A stretch of 64,000 nt of DNA from Coraliomargarita sp965656715 (GCA_965656715.1 CBFHLR010000010.1:1-64000); one strand, 5' to 3'. Positions 53,353-63,755 are shown, numbered from the stretch's first letter. The notes: generated from the sequence alone by a model not told the origin. Numbers and translations are program-made.

Positions 53353-54516
53353 TTACTCTTCGATACGAATCACCGGGATCTCCACGGCATTCTCCAACTC
53401 CGCATCGATATCGACGATATCATTCGCTTCGTCTTCGATCAGTGGGTCCGCTTCAACGACACGAATAGCAACCTGCTCACTATTTGAGCTTGGATCAATC
53501 GGTCCTAAATTAGAAACGATTGGCGTAGACACAGGCGTCGTAGCGACAGGCTTTGGTGCAGGCGTCGAAACAGCCTGCGTTTGAGTCGCAATGTTTGCAG
53601 CACTGCCATCCTTACTGACATTGAGCACTTGACCGATCTGAAGTTTAGTCGGATCAGTGATACCATTCAGTGCCAAGAGCTCTTGGGCAGTCATGCCATA
53701 CTTACGAGCAATCTTGCCAGGATACTCGCCAGCCTTGACCGTATGAGTGCGTGCACCAGAAACAGATACTGCGGCAGGTGCCGGCGTAGAAGTAGTCGTT
53801 GGCGCAACTGTTGCTCCCGAGCTTGAGCCCTCAACTGGGATCACCAACTCTTCGCCAATTCGAATGACGTCGGAGGTCTTGCCGTTGGCAGCTTTGATAG
53901 CACTGACAGTCGTTCCGAAATTACGAGCAATCTTAGAAAGCGAGTCACCCGAGCGAACTGTATAGCTCTGTGAACCAGTCGTCAGATTGGTTGGTTGGTA
54001 AGCATCCGGAGAGACGGTGCTCACTGTGGCGGTGCCACCTTCAGTCGGGATTTGGATTTGTTGGCCGATTTTGAGAACCGAATTCTTGTTCAAGCCGTTG
54101 GCATTGTAGAGCTCATTGACAGATACTCCGTTGCGCTTCGCAATCGCCCAAAGGCTGTCCCCCTTCACCACCGTATAGGTAATGTAAGATGGGCCTGCGA
54201 CATCAATGGTCGGTGCTTCAACCGGGCTAGGCTCAACTGGGTCAAGCGGTGCGACATCATCAAACTCTGTGAACTCTGGAGCATAGGTGTCTTCCCCGAT
54301 TCCAGCGTTAAACGCATCGTCGAGTGAGACATCCACGCGTTCGGCTTCGATAAAGCCACTAGGTGCACGACTTTCGACATTGGGACTCACGGTGCCACTT
54401 TGATTGTAAGTCTTTGTCGGTGGCTGAGTTGTGCTACATCCAGGCTGCAGAACAAGCATCGCAGCAATGGCTGCGTGAAAACTGAGGACGACTCCTAATA
54501 CTTTGGAAACTTTCAT
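53353..54516 (-). CDS. Secreted or lipid-anchored protein with three LysM domains
   Basis: The 387-residue protein has an N-terminal signal region (MKVSKVLGVVLSFHAAIAAM) with a Cys at about residue 27 after LQPG, close to a lipobox but not canonical. After an acidic linker come three LysM domains at about 110-160, 175-225 and 255-305 (YTVVKGDSLWAIAKRNGVSV, YTVRSGDSLSKIARNFGTTV, HTVKAGEYPGKIARKYGMTA), separated by Pro/Thr/Ala linkers. LysM binds N-acetylglucosamine of peptidoglycan. No catalytic peptidase or amidase domain is attached; the tail is acidic. It sits between murD and ftsW inside the cluster, implying a role in division or septal wall binding. Confidence 0.88.
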   Translation of the reverse strand: MKVSKVLGVVLSFHAAIAAMLVLQPGCSTTQPPTKTYNQSGTVSPNVESRAPSGFIEAERVDVSLDDAFNAGIGEDTYAPEFTEFDDVAPLDPVEPSPVEAPTIDVAGPSYITYTVVKGDSLWAIAKRNGVSVNELYNANGLNKNSVLKIGQQIQIPTEGGTATVSTVSPDAYQPTNLTTGSQSYTVRSGDSLSKIARNFGTTVSAIKAANGKTSDVIRIGEELVIPVEGSSSGATVAPTTTSTPAPAAVSVSGARTHTVKAGEYPGKIARKYGMTAQELLALNGITDPTKLQIGQVLNVSKDGSAANIATQTQAVSTPAPKPVATTPVSTPIVSNLGPIDPSSNSEQVAIRVVEADPLIEDEANDIVDIDAELENAVEIPVIRIEE

Positions 54517-54549
54517 AATGATATGCGCAAAAAAGTGGTTATGACTAGA

Positions 54550-55827
54550 TTAGTTCGCGGAATAGCTATCCTTCAAACTTAAAACGGCAGAAATAAAGGA
54601 TTCTCCGCGCTCTGCATAGGACTGGAATTGGTCAAAACTGGCGAATCCAGGACTCAGTAAAACAACGGCAGGCGATGCGGCCAAAGCTGCTCGCGAAGCC
54701 CCCCTCACTGCATCCTCAAAACGCGGAGACGACTGCACCCGCGGCAGGTATTTTTCAAGAGCGGCCGCCAGCTCATTCGCCACGTCTCCATAGACAAAGG
54801 CCGCTTCAATCTGATCGCTCATCGATCTCGCGAACTCAGCGAGCGCTCCGCCCTTGCCGCTCCCGCCCCCTATCCAGTAAATCGGCTCCTGCATGGACTT
54901 CGCAGCAGCGAGTGCTGCATGGAAATTGGTCGCTTTCGAATCATTCCAAAAGCTCACTCCCTGCCACTGCGTGATCTTTGCCAAACGGTGTGGCGCGAGT
55001 TGGAACTCAGTGGCAGCCTCAACAAGAGCCGAATCCGGCAGCTCCAGGGCTCGCCATAGCTGAGTAGCCAATTGAAAATTTTCAGACTGCGGTGAAAACG
55101 AAAATGGTGACGGCTCTGGTAACGCAGGTGCGTCCTCGCACCGCACCCGCGAACTAAGAAGCACACACCGAGGACGGTGCTGCGCTACCTCAATCCAATC
55201 GTAAACCGAATCGCCGAGCACCACAGGCGCATCCGTCTTCACACAATTCAGCAAATTCGCCTTCGCGTCGAAATACTCCGTCATATCGGAATAGCGGTCG
55301 AGATGGTCCTCAGCAAAGTTCGTCCAAATCAAGCCATCCAACTCTAAGGCCTGCGGCAGTTCTGACTGAAACGAACTGATCTCGCAGACCGCCCATGTTG
55401 CTTCGGCATGCAACACACGCTCAGACAGTGGTGCGCCAATATTGCCTGCCGTCACGGCGGATTGCCCTGCTCGATTTAAGGCATCACAGATGAGCTCAGT
55501 CACCGTGGTTTTGCCGTTCGTTCCGGTGACGCCCAGCATCTTCCCCGACCAAAACTGCGCCGCAAAGCCAAGCTCACTGTAGCAGGGCTTGCCGGAATTC
55601 ACACATTGACGGCGCCAAGGGTGCTGCCCTGCAAAGCCTGGGCTAAAGATAAAGGCGTCATAACCCCCACAATCGGCCTCACTAAACACGTGCCCCTGTT
55701 CATCGAACAACTCGGCCTCCGCACCAATCGCCTCCACCAACTGCACCGCTGCCTGCCCGCTCACACCTGCTCCGAACACTGCGATGCGTCGAAGCTTTGG
55801 ATCGAGAGACTGAACGAATTTGTTCAT
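54550..55827 (-). CDS. murD: UDP-N-acetylmuramoyl-L-alanine-D-glutamate ligase, with an embedded REP-like segment
   Basis: MurD adds D-Glu to UDP-MurNAc-L-Ala. The 425-residue protein has the substrate domain with IAVFGAGVSGQAA, the ATP loop GTNGKTTVT (102-110), EISSFQSE, TNFAEDHLDRY, and the C-terminal domain with HRLAKITQWQGVSFWNDSKATN. Residues 214-237 (VAQHRPRCVLLSSRVRCEDAPALP) are encoded by a complete inverted pair of GTAG/GTAA hairpins (55119-55188), in the central domain where paralogues vary. The remainder is a usual MurD of about 400 residues. It follows mraY after a 160-base spacer holding another REP pair. Confidence 0.93.
   Translation of the reverse strand: MNKFVQSLDPKLRRIAVFGAGVSGQAAVQLVEAIGAEAELFDEQGHVFSEADCGGYDAFIFSPGFAGQHPWRRQCVNSGKPCYSELGFAAQFWSGKMLGVTGTNGKTTVTELICDALNRAGQSAVTAGNIGAPLSERVLHAEATWAVCEISSFQSELPQALELDGLIWTNFAEDHLDRYSDMTEYFDAKANLLNCVKTDAPVVLGDSVYDWIEVAQHRPRCVLLSSRVRCEDAPALPEPSPFSFSPQSENFQLATQLWRALELPDSALVEAATEFQLAPHRLAKITQWQGVSFWNDSKATNFHAALAAAKSMQEPIYWIGGGSGKGGALAEFARSMSDQIEAAFVYGDVANELAAALEKYLPRVQSSPRFEDAVRGASRAALAASPAVVLLSPGFASFDQFQSYAERGESFISAVLSLKDSYSAN
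55119..55188 (-). repeat. REPIN-like pair inside murD
   Basis: On the murD strand it starts GTAGCGCAG, stem CACCG, loop TCCT, stem CGGTG, and ends with the inverse unit GTGCG, TCCT, CGCAC, CTGCG, TTAC (head GTAA on the other strand). Both arms match the intergenic element at 5171-5258 nearly base for base, with paired A-T to T-A changes in the stems. It is in frame over its 70 bases. Confidence 0.85.
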
Positions 55828-55828
55828 C

Positions 55829-55915
55829 GTAGGGCCTTTGCTTGCAAAGCGCCTTCGTGGAAATTGCGACCATCATGCCACCAGATGCACGGCATCATGC
55901 GATCACGAGCCCTAC
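55829..55915. repeat. REPIN-like inverted pair between mraY and murD
   Basis: The left unit is GTAGGGC, CTTTGC, loop TT, GCAAAG, CGCC. The right unit on the minus strand begins GTAGGGCTCGTGATCGC. It starts one base upstream of the murD start codon, so it may affect murD translation or act as an mRNA stem-loop inside the dcw transcript. Confidence 0.75.
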
Positions 55916-55987
55916 AATCTAAAGAACTCGGTGTCATTTTGTAGGAGATTAATTTCATCGCGGGTAGCTATCTCTAAATCGAAGAAC

Positions 55988-57088
55988 TCAACGAAGCTTG
56001 AGTGTGGCCAGACCGGCCATTGCGAAAATGAGCGATAGAATCCAGAAACGGATCACGACCTTGTTTTCATGCCAGCCCTTCAATTCGAAGTGGTGATGGA
56101 TCGGCGCCATGCGAAAAATGCGCTTCTTGCGGGTCTTGAACGAGCCGACCTGCAAAATCACCGACATCGCCTCCATCACAAAAATCCCGCCCACGATGAC
56201 CAAGGTGAATGGCTGGTGGACCATAAAAGCGATGATACCAATCAGACCGCCGAGCGCCAGCGAACCGGTATCGCCCATAAAGACTTCGGCCGGATGCGAG
56301 TTATACCAAAGGAACGCGAGACTCGCTCCAAGCAGGGCCGCACAGACCACCGCGAGTTCCCCCGTGCCTAGGATGAAACTGATATTCAGGTAGTCAGAGA
56401 TAATCGCATTACCTGCCGCATAGGCCATCACGGCATACGCGAGCGCAACCGTAACGGTGCATCCAATAGCCAAACCATCGACACCATCGGTCAAATTAAT
56501 CGCGTTACTGGAGCCGGCGAGGATCACAAATAGGAACGGCGCAAGCAGCCACAGTGGCATACTGGAAATCAGCACATCCTTATAAAAGGGCACCCAGAGC
56601 TCGCGCATTTTCTCGGCCGATTCCGGGCAACACAGCAACATCGTCAGCGCGATCGCAGTCAAGAGCCCCTGCCCCAACAACTTCCAACGACCTGGCAGCC
56701 CCTTGCTGTTCTTCTTCGCAATCTTCAAATAGTCATCCAGAAACCCGATCACCGTCAGCCCCAGATACACCACCAGCGCAGTCAGCACGAACACGTTCGG
56801 ACGCGCCCAAAGTAAGGAGCTGCCGACCACCGCAGCACAGATCATCAAACCGCCCATCGTTGGAGTTTGGGCCTTGGATGCATGCAGCTCGGCAAGGTCA
56901 CCAACCTCGCTCTTGTCCCGGAAGGATTGTTTGGCCCGTAACTGACGCAATTTCGCAAACAGCCACGGCCCAACAATAAAGCCGATCCACATCGCGGTCA
57001 TACCCGCCATCGCAGCGCGCAGCGTAAGATAGCGAAACAGGCGCAAGGGCCCAAAATAGGATTCAAAATCGGCAAGATAACTCAGCAT
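55988..57088 (-). CDS. mraY: Phospho-N-acetylmuramoyl-pentapeptide transferase
   Basis: MraY transfers phospho-MurNAc-pentapeptide to undecaprenyl phosphate, making lipid I. The 366-residue protein has about ten membrane segments, KAQTPTMGGLMI near residue 75, GFLDDYLKIAKKNSKGL (Asp pair), INLTDGVDGLAIG (catalytic Asp), FMGDTGSLALGG, and MAPIHHHFELKGWHE near the end. It is 12 bases after murF. Confidence 0.96.
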   Translation of the reverse strand: MLSYLADFESYFGPLRLFRYLTLRAAMAGMTAMWIGFIVGPWLFAKLRQLRAKQSFRDKSEVGDLAELHASKAQTPTMGGLMICAAVVGSSLLWARPNVFVLTALVVYLGLTVIGFLDDYLKIAKKNSKGLPGRWKLLGQGLLTAIALTMLLCCPESAEKMRELWVPFYKDVLISSMPLWLLAPFLFVILAGSSNAINLTDGVDGLAIGCTVTVALAYAVMAYAAGNAIISDYLNISFILGTGELAVVCAALLGASLAFLWYNSHPAEVFMGDTGSLALGGLIGIIAFMVHQPFTLVIVGGIFVMEAMSVILQVGSFKTRKKRIFRMAPIHHHFELKGWHENKVVIRFWILSLIFAMAGLATLKLR

Positions 57089-57100
57089 GGTCAGTTAAAA

Positions 57101-58450
57101 TCAAGAAGTGCGTAGTGCTTCGGGCAGCAGTCGTTCGAGTGCGTAGCTGCGACTGCCCTTGAGAAATATCGCACCGGCAAAAGGTGCAATCACGGACTGA
57201 ATTTTTTCGACCGCATCCGCGACCACGATTTGCTCAGGCCTTACGGCAAGGCCTTCCCGGTAGGCAGCCGTTAAATGATCCGGGCCGACAAGGCACACAC
57301 GATCACGTTGCCGGAGCTTCACAGCTTCAGCGACTTCACGGTGCAATCGAACTTCGTTTGAACCCAGTTCGTTCATCGCACCCAGCACATAGCAACGCGG
57401 CAAACCAACTGGCACGGAATCCACAAAGGCCTTAAACGCATCGACCATCGAAGTCGGGTTCGCATTATAGCAATCGATATAAAAAGTCTGCCCACGCTTC
57501 GACGCGATCCGCCCGCGGTTCGCGTCCGGCTGCCAGGATTCGATGGAACGAATTTGAGCATCACTACGCTTCAACACCTGGCCGGTAACAATCGCCAAGG
57601 CCGCGTTCAAACAGATCCCGGCACTGGAGCTCTCGATCCGGTAAGTCTGCTCGCCAATTCGCAACTGGCGTCCATTGAGACGATAGCGCACGATTTGCTT
57701 AGGGATTGGTGTCACCGACTCGTTCACCTTCGCCAAGACAATGGCACGGTCTGCACACGCGGCCAAGGCTGGCATTTTGTAGGCAGCGTTGGGCAAAATC
57801 AGAGGTGCACCCGGTTTTGCTTTCAGCAGAAGTTGCACCTTTTCTGAGGCCACATTCTCCTCGGTTTTCAACAGTTCCAGATGCGCTGGACCAATATTCG
57901 TGACGATCACACAGTCCGCACGGATCATCGCACCGAGGTGCTCCATCTCTCCGGGTTGATTGATCCCCGCCTCGATCACGGCTGCAGATTGCTTGGACTG
58001 ATCTAGACCAAACAAAGTCATCGGCACGCCAATTCGATTATTCCAATTGCCTGCCGTCGCATGCGCCAGCTCGCCCCCGACCACCAGGCGCATCATTTCC
58101 TTAGTCGATGTCTTACCGCAACTGCCCGTGATGCCGATCACCGGCTTGTCAAACCGAGCGCGCACTGCAGTCGCGATCGCTTCCATGCCTAATAAAGTAT
58201 CCGCAACCACGATCTGTGGTAGCGCAGAATCAGTCGGACGCTCTACCAAGGCAGCCGCTGCGCCCTGAGCCTCCGCCTGAGCAATGAACTCATGCCCATC
58301 GCGCGCGCCGCCGCTCAATGCAACAAAACACTGCCCCGCTTCAAGTTGCCGTGCATCAAAACAAAAACCGCTGAGGGCATCAGGCAAACGCCCATCTTGC
58401 CATTGGCCTCCAGTCCATTCTGCGAGTGTCTTCGGATTAAACTGCAGCAC
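57101..58450 (-). CDS. murF: UDP-N-acetylmuramoyl-tripeptide-D-alanyl-D-alanine ligase
   Basis: MurF adds D-Ala-D-Ala to the UDP-MurNAc tripeptide. The 449-residue protein has FDARQLEAGQCFVALSG in the N-terminal domain, ITGSCGKTSTKEMM (ATP loop, around 108-121), EAGINQPGEM, and YNANPTSMVDAFKAF. It starts with GTG, whose first base is the last base of the murE stop (TAGTG), so the two are coupled. Confidence 0.94.
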   Translation of the reverse strand: MLQFNPKTLAEWTGGQWQDGRLPDALSGFCFDARQLEAGQCFVALSGGARDGHEFIAQAEAQGAAAALVERPTDSALPQIVVADTLLGMEAIATAVRARFDKPVIGITGSCGKTSTKEMMRLVVGGELAHATAGNWNNRIGVPMTLFGLDQSKQSAAVIEAGINQPGEMEHLGAMIRADCVIVTNIGPAHLELLKTEENVASEKVQLLLKAKPGAPLILPNAAYKMPALAACADRAIVLAKVNESVTPIPKQIVRYRLNGRQLRIGEQTYRIESSSAGICLNAALAIVTGQVLKRSDAQIRSIESWQPDANRGRIASKRGQTFYIDCYNANPTSMVDAFKAFVDSVPVGLPRCYVLGAMNELGSNEVRLHREVAEAVKLRQRDRVCLVGPDHLTAAYREGLAVRPEQIVVADAVEKIQSVIAPFAGAIFLKGSRSYALERLLPEALRTS

Positions 58451-60036
58451 TAGAGCTCCCCCGTTTTGAGTTGGATCAACTCACGGGCAACCTGTCGGTC
58501 GTCAAATGGAATCACGGTTCCGTCAAACTCCTGAAATGTTTCATGCCCCTTGCCTGCAATCAAGACACAGTCGCCCTCCCCGGCGCTATCCAGCGCGAGT
58601 GAGATCGCATCACGACGATCTTTGACATACTCAACCGGCGCATCCGCCGATGCACCGTCACGGATGTCGGCAAAGATTTGCTCAATCGACTCCGAGCGTG
58701 GATTGTCTGACGTGACAATCACTTGATCCGCTTGACCCAGCGTGGCCTGAAGCATCGGCGCACGCTTGGTGCGATCACGATCTCCTCCGCAGCCAAAGAC
58801 AACCACCAGCTTACCCGGCGTAATCTCGCGCAGCATCTCGGTTGCATTCTTCAGCGCATCATCGGTGTGTGCGTAGTCGACTAGCACGTTGCACTTTTGA
58901 CCGGATCGAATCAGCTCCATACGTCCCGGCACACCCGTAAAACTTGGCAAGCGATGCAGCAGTTCATCAATCGAATAGCCTTTCGCACGCCCCGTTGCCA
59001 GTGCCGCCAGTAGATTGCTCACATTATAGGAGCCCAATAAAGGCGAGATCACACGCGATTGTCCTTCGGGCCATGTCAGATCGAACTCGGTTCGGTCTGA
59101 ATGCAGCTCCACATTCTCAGCACGAATGAGAGCGCCTTCGGACTCTCCAAACGTCACAACAGGTAAGCCGCCCGGCAGTTCATTCTGCAAGCGACGTCCA
59201 TACTCACAGTCGGCATTGATTACTGCAGCCTTAGGCATGCGACCGGCTGCCCCAGTGAACAGCGAACGCTTGGCCTGATAATACGCCTCCATCGACTTAT
59301 GATAATCGATGTGATCCTGAGTGAGATTGAGGAACACCGCGACATCTACATCCAATCCATAGATACGCTTCTGATCAATACCATGCGAGCTGACCTCCAT
59401 CGCAACTTCCTGACAACCACCATCTACCATTTGTCCAAGCAGTGCATAGGTATCCACAGACTCAGGAGTCGTCCGAAAAGACGGCAAGGTGCGCTTTCCG
59501 ATATCATAACGAATGGTGCCAACCAGACCGACCTTGTCGCGGCCGCCCATCAAGTGTTGAACCAGCATCGTGACAGTCGTCTTACCATTGGTGCCAGTGA
59601 CACCTGCAATCCTTAGCTTTTCATCTGGGCGTTCGTAAAACTCACGAGCCACCATTGCGAGACTCGCACGCACGTCTTCGACTTGAATCACATCAATCGG
59701 AAAATGTGCCCCCAAGTCTTGTTCAGTTACAATCGCAACTGCACCGCGATCCACCGCCTCTTCGATATAAAAGTTACCATCGGTGCGTAGACCACCAATC
59801 GCAAAAAACAAAGCACCAGGCACCACACGACGACTATCGGTGATGAGACATGTAACCATACCATTACCATCTCCCTTACGAGCGAGACATGGCAGTTCGC
59901 TAACTAAGTCATCGACGGATGGGTTCAATGGAGTGCGATCGTTCGAGCGGCTATTCTGAAAACGATTGGAAAGACCTTGGCGTGCACTGGTGGCAGATAA
60001 AAGGGTGCTAATTTGAAATTCGGCGAGACCGATCAT
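58450..60036 (-). CDS. murE: UDP-N-acetylmuramoyl-L-alanyl-D-glutamate-2,6-diaminopimelate ligase
   Basis: MurE adds the third residue of the stem peptide. The 528-residue protein has the ATP loop GVTGTNGKTTVTML (about residue 152), MEVSSHG, and SDNPRSE (DNPR, the signature for meso-diaminopimelate rather than lysine), so the peptidoglycan is of the mDAP type. It carries about 35 extra residues at the N-terminus and overlaps the ftsI gene by 29 bases; no better internal start is visible. Confidence 0.94.
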   Translation of the reverse strand: MIGLAEFQISTLLSATSARQGLSNRFQNSRSNDRTPLNPSVDDLVSELPCLARKGDGNGMVTCLITDSRRVVPGALFFAIGGLRTDGNFYIEEAVDRGAVAIVTEQDLGAHFPIDVIQVEDVRASLAMVAREFYERPDEKLRIAGVTGTNGKTTVTMLVQHLMGGRDKVGLVGTIRYDIGKRTLPSFRTTPESVDTYALLGQMVDGGCQEVAMEVSSHGIDQKRIYGLDVDVAVFLNLTQDHIDYHKSMEAYYQAKRSLFTGAAGRMPKAAVINADCEYGRRLQNELPGGLPVVTFGESEGALIRAENVELHSDRTEFDLTWPEGQSRVISPLLGSYNVSNLLAALATGRAKGYSIDELLHRLPSFTGVPGRMELIRSGQKCNVLVDYAHTDDALKNATEMLREITPGKLVVVFGCGGDRDRTKRAPMLQATLGQADQVIVTSDNPRSESIEQIFADIRDGASADAPVEYVKDRRDAISLALDSAGEGDCVLIAGKGHETFQEFDGTVIPFDDRQVARELIQLKTGEL

Positions 60037-61819
60037 AAGTCAATTCTTGTAAAGCGATTGAAGAGGCATCGGGAGCAGATGGGCGAATACCGAGATAGGT
60101 AATGCACGCCTCCGCGATGTTACGGAACGCAGGTCCAGCTACCGAACCGCCATAGCCCACGCCTTTCGACTTCGGGTTATCGACGACCACAGTGATCACC
60201 AGTGCCGGATTATCGGCAGGGAAATACCCGCTAAAGGATGCCACATGATGGCTGTGCGAGTATTTGCCGTTGATGATCTTCTGTGTGGTTCCGGTCTTAC
60301 CGGCTACGTTGAAATTCTCGATAATGGCCTTCCTTGCAGTGCCCTTCTGACTGACCACATCGACCAGCATTTTGGAAAGCTCCTCAGAGGCATCCGATGA
60401 CACGACACGACGCTTAGCAACTGGAGAGAAACGAACGACGTCCTTGCCCTGACTATCGAAGACACGCTTTACCAGTTGTGGTTTCATAAGCACCCCATCA
60501 TTCGCTACAACCGACATCGCATAGTGCACCTGTATTGGAGTCGCGCTAACCGCATGCCCCATCGGCAAGCGTGTAATTGTCAAACCATCCCAATTCTTCA
60601 CCTCATGCAAAGTGCCCTTCACCTCTCCGCCGAGATCCAATCCGGACGCCTCACCAAAACCAAAGGACGCCGCATAATCGTGCAAACGATGCTCTCCGAG
60701 CAACATTCCAAAATGCGCAGCCCCACGGTTGCTCGACTTCATCACGACTTCATGCGCAGTCAGTGTTTCATGCGTTTTGTGGTCGCGTGGCAAACTGACC
60801 ATACGCCCCTTATAACTCACGCGGCTGTGCGAAGTCTGAAAAATGTCGGACGGATGAACCATTCCCTCATTCAAGACTCCCGCTGCAGGCACAATCTTGA
60901 AGGTCGAACCCGGCTCGAACACATCAGTCAACGCACGGTTGCGGCGCGACTCCATCGGATAAGCCTTGGTATCGAAGAAGCGATTCAAGTCGAAAGTTGG
61001 ATAGTTCGCCATCGCCAGCAGCGCACCTGAACGCGGCTCGCTAACAATGATGCTGACACTCTCTGGATTATATTCTTCAGCAACACGCTCGATTTCTCGC
61101 TCGACTAAGTGCTGCACCATTTGATCGATCGTGAGCTCTACATTGAGGCCATTGGTCGGATCCACTTCTCGTTCACGAAATTGTGCTAGCTCGCGGCGGC
61201 GTCCATCGCGTTCGGTTTCGCGCCAACCATCCTGACCACGCAGATAATAATCAAAAAAACGTTCTACGCCGGTCGCAGGCGTTTCCTCCTTATTCACATA
61301 CCCCAGCACATGAGCCGCCAATTGATGCCCGGGATAAGTGCGGGTGTATTTACGATTCCCATACACGCCCTTAATACCCAGTGCTTTAATTTCTTCGTAT
61401 TCATCAATACTTAACCCCTTGGCGAGCGATGCCCACTTAATGAGCTTCACTTCCTTAGTATCACCGACTTGGCGAGTTTTTCGGTCGATGGACGCTTCCA
61501 GTTTCTCAAGCGGCTGGTCGATCAACTCAGCAAGCAGTGACAGCTTGTTGCGATCTTCTTCACGAAAGGATTGCGGGTCGACCCCGAGGTCAATCGTCGT
61601 ATGTGTGGTGGCGAGCAAGTTGCCCCGCGAATCCACGATATTCCCGCGGCGCGCTTCCACCACTTGAACCATTTTACGGTTCTTCTGAACATGCTCTTGC
61701 AGTTCACTTTGCTCCCAGACGTGCAGGAAAAACAGGCGCCCGATCAGGACGCAGAACGCGAATGCGACTGCGCCTGATACGAGCGATGCACGATAACTGG
61801 AAACGAAGGCTTTACTCAT
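60008..61819 (-). CDS. ftsI: Division-specific class B penicillin-binding protein (FtsI/PBP3)
   Basis: FtsI crosslinks septal peptidoglycan. The 603-residue protein has one N-terminal membrane segment (about 12-33), a pedestal domain with RRGNIVDSRGNLLATT, and a transpeptidase domain with S305-T-F-K308, S362-S-N364 and K508-T-G510. There are no PASTA repeats. The gene is in the dcw cluster between a small protein gene and murE, which it overlaps. Confidence 0.95.
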   Translation of the reverse strand: MSKAFVSSYRASLVSGAVAFAFCVLIGRLFFLHVWEQSELQEHVQKNRKMVQVVEARRGNIVDSRGNLLATTHTTIDLGVDPQSFREEDRNKLSLLAELIDQPLEKLEASIDRKTRQVGDTKEVKLIKWASLAKGLSIDEYEEIKALGIKGVYGNRKYTRTYPGHQLAAHVLGYVNKEETPATGVERFFDYYLRGQDGWRETERDGRRRELAQFREREVDPTNGLNVELTIDQMVQHLVEREIERVAEEYNPESVSIIVSEPRSGALLAMANYPTFDLNRFFDTKAYPMESRRNRALTDVFEPGSTFKIVPAAGVLNEGMVHPSDIFQTSHSRVSYKGRMVSLPRDHKTHETLTAHEVVMKSSNRGAAHFGMLLGEHRLHDYAASFGFGEASGLDLGGEVKGTLHEVKNWDGLTITRLPMGHAVSATPIQVHYAMSVVANDGVLMKPQLVKRVFDSQGKDVVRFSPVAKRRVVSSDASEELSKMLVDVVSQKGTARKAIIENFNVAGKTGTTQKIINGKYSHSHHVASFSGYFPADNPALVITVVVDNPKSKGVGYGGSVAGPAFRNIAEACITYLGIRPSAPDASSIALQELTYDRSRRISN

Positions 61820-61828
61820 AAAACGGAT

Positions 61829-62032
61829 CTATGCGATGCGTTGGATGTGTGCTTGTTCGTGACAACGAGCCAAACCACGGAGGGTCTGGTTGGATGGACG
61901 CAAGGGTTTTTCACCCGAAGCATCCTCTACGGCACGTGCAGCATTGCGCACGGAGTGTTGCCAACGATCAGCCAGCCCCATCTCGGAGAGCTTACGTTCG
62001 CGATTGCGATAGTAATCTGAGGTAACGTGCAT
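61829..62032 (-). CDS. Small conserved-looking protein between ftsL and ftsI
   Basis: I do not recognise this 67-residue basic protein. It has no membrane segment or signal peptide. The N-terminal half looks helical (SDYYRNRERKLSEMGLADRW), with many Arg and Glu residues. It is 24 bases after ftsL and 9 bases before ftsI on the same strand, with codon use like its neighbours. Its place suggests it is translated with the division genes. Confidence 0.6.
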   Translation of the reverse strand: MHVTSDYYRNRERKLSEMGLADRWQHSVRNAARAVEDASGEKPLRPSNQTLRGLARCHEQAHIQRIA

Positions 62033-62056
62033 GTTGTGTAGTGTGTTTGTTGTTTA

Positions 62057-62431
62057 TTAACGCTGGGCGTTAAAATCTAGTAGTGCCAAGTCCATGGAAA
62101 CTTCGTAAGGATCGGTAGCCGCATATGCGCGGCCCACTCCGACCTGACGGTCTTCCACCCATACAATTTGATTCTCCAGGGACGGACGCAGCACACCTGC
62201 CACTTTGCCTTGAAGGACAACAGGCTGGTGTAGGCTGGCAATGCGCTCATCGAGTGTGCGCAGGCGACGCATTGTCTCCTCCATCTCGCGTTCGATCTGC
62301 TGTGAGTGTTTGGCGGTGCGATTGATTTGCTGTTGCATCCAGACAATGCCAAAGGCGCTCGCGACAGCGACGGCGATGGCGATGATCGTCATGAAGAACA
62401 TGCGGTTTCGAGTTTGGGCAGTCAGGTTCAT
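62057..62431 (-). CDS. ftsL: FtsL-like division protein
   Basis: The 124-residue bitopic protein has a short cytoplasmic start, one membrane segment (about 10-32, FFMTIIAIAVAVASAFGIVW) and a periplasmic coiled coil (about 33-75, QQINRTAKHSQQIEREMEET). This fits FtsL, which recruits FtsB, FtsQ and FtsWI. Sequence similarity across FtsL is low; the call rests on topology and place between rsmH and ftsI. The C-terminal 50 residues are longer than in many FtsL proteins. Confidence 0.75.
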   Translation of the reverse strand: MNLTAQTRNRMFFMTIIAIAVAVASAFGIVWMQQQINRTAKHSQQIEREMEETMRRLRTLDERIASLHQPVVLQGKVAGVLRPSLENQIVWVEDRQVGVGRAYAATDPYEVSMDLALLDFNAQR

Positions 62432-62457
62432 AGCAGTAGTATTTGGTTCAAGTTTTA

Positions 62458-62490
62458 TTCAGAGTCCGGAGTTCAGAAAACAGAGGCCAA
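62458..62490. repeat. Heptameric GACTTCT-type repeat
   Basis: On the minus strand it reads CTCTGTTTTCTGAACTCCGG and onward, like the seven-base words at 8838-8905. It occupies the rsmH-ftsL spacer. Confidence 0.4.
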
Positions 62491-62564
62491 CAATGGCTCA
62501 ATCTCTACATCTGCATAAGCGGTTAATTGTTCTAGTCTGGCCTCGGTCCTCTGGCTTCTATTAG

Positions 62565-63735
<1,171 letters not shown>

Positions 63736-63755
63736 AGGTTCGCCTTGGGTTTAGA

